Positions 6,280-7,612 of a DNA stretch of 7,612 bases are shown here, piece by piece. The translations under genes and the position numbers were made by a program. Below the pieces are notes generated by a model, which was not told where the DNA came from, searched no databases, and was given only the letters and a program-made list of their open reading frames with translations. Position 1 is the stretch's first letter, and every line of letters begins with the position of its first letter. The stretch spans positions 15,219 through 22,830 of the forward strand of contig PLMF01000088.1 in the NCBI GenBank assembly GCA_003142355.1. The letters are read 5' to 3'. This DNA comes from Bryobacterales bacterium. GTDB taxonomy: Bacteria; Acidobacteriota; Terriglobia; Bryobacterales; Bryobacteraceae.

Positions 6280-7612
6280 GCGCACGATTCCTTCGTGTGG
6301 CTGTGCTCGCGGCTTCGTTTGCACCCGCGGGTTATGGGCAGTTCAGCTTGTTCGTGGTGAACGGCAGCGCGGAGCAGCCGGCTCCGGCGGTCTACAGTTT
6401 CGCCGCGGTTTACCCGAATCAGGCGGCCTCCGCCCACTTTCGCTTGCGGAACACTTCCAGCGCCGCGGCCACGTTCACGGTGCTGTCGGCGAGGGGCGCC
6501 GGGTTTGCTCTGAACGGGCCGACGCCTCCGGTTACGCTCGCCCCGCAGGCGGCGGTGGATTTCACCGTGACTTTTCTCTCGCCGGACGCCGGTTCCTACA
6601 GCGCGCCGCTGCAGTCGGGAGGGACCTCGGTTCTGCTGCTCGCGACTGTGCTGCCGCGGCTGACGTACGAGGTGGATACGGGAGCGGGTCTCGAGCCGCT
6701 GGGCACGGGGCCGGTGGATTTCGGCTCGGTCAACCGCGGCTCCAGTGCGGTACGCCACCTGGTGGTGGTGAACCAGATGACGGTAGTCCTGACGGTGCCG
6801 GCAATTTCGGTTCCGACGAGCGACTTCGCATTGAGCGGTGTGGCGCCGAGCGGCACAGTGCTCCAGCCCGGCCAGAGCGCCGCTTTCGATGTGCGTTTCA
6901 GCCCCACGGTGGCAGGCTCGCGCAGCGGCTCGCTCGTCATTGGCGACCAAACCTGCGCGCTGATTGGGACGGGCGTGGAACCTCCGCCTCCGCCATCGCC
7001 GCCGCCGCAGTTGACCTACGAAGTGGACGCGGGTGCGGGTCTCCAGCCGCTCGGCGCGAGCCCGGTGGATTTCGGCTCGGTCGAGCTCGGGTTCAGCATC
7101 GCGCGCCACTTCGCGGTTGCCAACCAGACAACCGTGGTCCTGACGGCGCCGGCGATCGCGGTTCCGGCCGGCGACTTCGCCTTGAGCGGTGCTGCGCCTG
7201 CCGGCCTTGCGCTCCAGCCGGGCAAGAGCGCCGACTTCTATGTGCAGTTCACTCCCACCGCCGCGGGTGTCCGCACCAGCTCGCTCGTCATTGGCGGCAG
7301 CACCTACCCCCTGACCGGGACGGGCGTTGCGCCGCCGCCGCCGCCGTCTCTGCCCAACCCGGGCCTCTCGATCAGTCTTCCGCAGGCCCTCAGCGCGCAG
7401 CAGGGAGCGGTCACCGTCACGCTCGACGCGACATCCGCGACCAGCGGCAGCGGAACCCTGACGCTCGACTTCCAGCCTGGCCCAGGGCTCGCCGACGATG
7501 CCGCCATCGCGTTCGCCTCGGGAGGGCGAACGGCCACCTTCATCGTCTCGCCAGGCGATACCCAGGGACACTTCGGCGACCAGCTCACGGCGCCCTTTCA
7601 GACCGGCACCAC
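6276..7612 (+). CDS. Secreted protein with tandem choice-of-anchor D (ASH/HYDIN-like) domains, 3' partial
   Basis: A frame opens at GTG 6276, overlapping the previous TGA as GTGA, and stays open to the window end (445 complete codons), so the C-terminus is missing. A signal peptide (ARFLRVAVLAASFAPAGYG, likely cut before Q22) indicates export. Three Ig-like ASH-type domains follow: about 24-127 (diverged, with YSFAAVYPNQAA and FRLRNTSS), 129-245 and 246-362. The last two are a duplication with about two thirds identical residues. Each has VDFGSV at the start, a DFALSG segment, LQPG-x-SA before an [FY]xV[RQ]F strand and GTGV at the end, then a Pro-rich linker. These are hallmarks of choice-of-anchor D/ASPM-SPD-2-Hydin domains. 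From residue 363 a different beta-rich region begins (ISLPQALSAQQGAVTVTLD). Function is not known; such repeats usually serve surface display, adhesion or assembly. Translational coupling links it to the Ig-like gene. Confidence 0.82.
   Translation, partial: MSARFLRVAVLAASFAPAGYGQFSLFVVNGSAEQPAPAVYSFAAVYPNQAASAHFRLRNTSSAAATFTVLSARGAGFALNGPTPPVTLAPQAAVDFTVTFLSPDAGSYSAPLQSGGTSVLLLATVLPRLTYEVDTGAGLEPLGTGPVDFGSVNRGSSAVRHLVVVNQMTVVLTVPAISVPTSDFALSGVAPSGTVLQPGQSAAFDVRFSPTVAGSRSGSLVIGDQTCALIGTGVEPPPPPSPPPQLTYEVDAGAGLQPLGASPVDFGSVELGFSIARHFAVANQTTVVLTAPAIAVPAGDFALSGAAPAGLALQPGKSADFYVQFTPTAAGVRTSSLVIGGSTYPLTGTGVAPPPPPSLPNPGLSISLPQALSAQQGAVTVTLDATSATSGSGTLTLDFQPGPGLADDAAIAFASGGRTATFIVSPGDTQGHFGDQLTAPFQTGT
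6660..7361 (+). repeat. Two-unit 351-bp in-frame tandem repeat encoding ASH domains
   Basis: Unit 1 spans 6660-7010 and unit 2 spans 7011-7361. Each encodes 117 residues with no gap needed to align them. Comparing by eye, 78 of 117 residues are identical. Strongly kept blocks are LTYEVD, PVDFGSV, DFALSG, SLVIG and GTGV. Both units end in proline-rich linkers coded by CCN triplets (6981-7007 and 7332-7346, the latter five CCG codons). The pattern indicates an internal duplication followed by divergence. Confidence 0.85.

Noticed and set aside
6981..7346. CCG/CCT triplet runs as microsatellite repeats or phase-variation tracts
   Set aside because: The runs are short, in triplets and in frame, coding proline linkers; length changes would not shift the frame, so no phase-variation role is supported.
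5865..7571. A 568-codon open frame on the minus strand
   Set aside because: It is antisense to the Ig-like and ASH-domain genes. Its translation is very rich in Arg, Ala, Gly and His with no recognisable domain, typical of the mirror frame of a GC-rich gene, while the plus-strand frames show signal peptides and conserved motifs.
1..7612. CRISPR array, IS element, tRNA or prophage signs
   Set aside because: No regularly spaced short direct repeats, transposase motifs, cloverleaf-like sequences or phage genes were found by reading both strands.

Overview
The window is GC-rich, densely coded bacterial DNA. The gene content points to an Acidobacteriota member of the Solibacter/Bryobacter kind. 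It has a secreted protein joining a DUF1080 domain to FG-GAP repeats, menaquinone synthesis by the futalosine route, and secreted Ig-like and choice-of-anchor (ASH/HYDIN-type) proteins. This placement is inferred from protein character alone, with no rRNA or marker phylogeny, so it is moderate in confidence at phylum level and low below that.

Layout. Positions 1-231 hold the 3' end of a small dimeric alpha-beta-barrel protein. 338-721 is a VOC-superfamily metalloenzyme that may be transcribed without a leader. 810-2666 is a secreted protein with an N-terminal DUF1080-like domain and a C-terminal propeller of seven calcium-motif repeats. All three lie on the plus strand. 2667-2796 is a convergent gap with only a doubtful 30-codon minus-strand frame. 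4803-2797 on the minus strand is a two-gene menaquinone operon: mqnP (UbiA-family prenyltransferase) followed after 3 nt by mqnE (radical-SAM aminofutalosine synthase). 4804-4918 is a compact divergent promoter region containing a perfect 8-bp inverted repeat built from two TAAAAT boxes.

From 4919 to the end runs a tight plus-strand cluster: a soluble PP2C-type Ser/Thr phosphatase, a membrane-anchored Ig-like protein after 17 bp, and a secreted ASH-domain protein whose GTG start overlaps the previous stop (GTGA). The last gene is open at the window edge and holds a 351-bp tandem domain duplication.

How the genes work together. MqnP and MqnE act in one pathway: MqnE builds aminodeoxyfutalosine and MqnP is thought to prenylate a later naphthoquinoid intermediate. 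The phosphatase/Ig/ASH cluster looks like one transcription unit linking a cytoplasmic signalling enzyme to envelope proteins, but its function is not known. I see no CRISPR array, IS element, tRNA, rRNA or convincing Rho-independent terminator. The only candidate for something undescribed is the phosphatase/Ig/ASH cluster, and the evidence for a true system is contextual.
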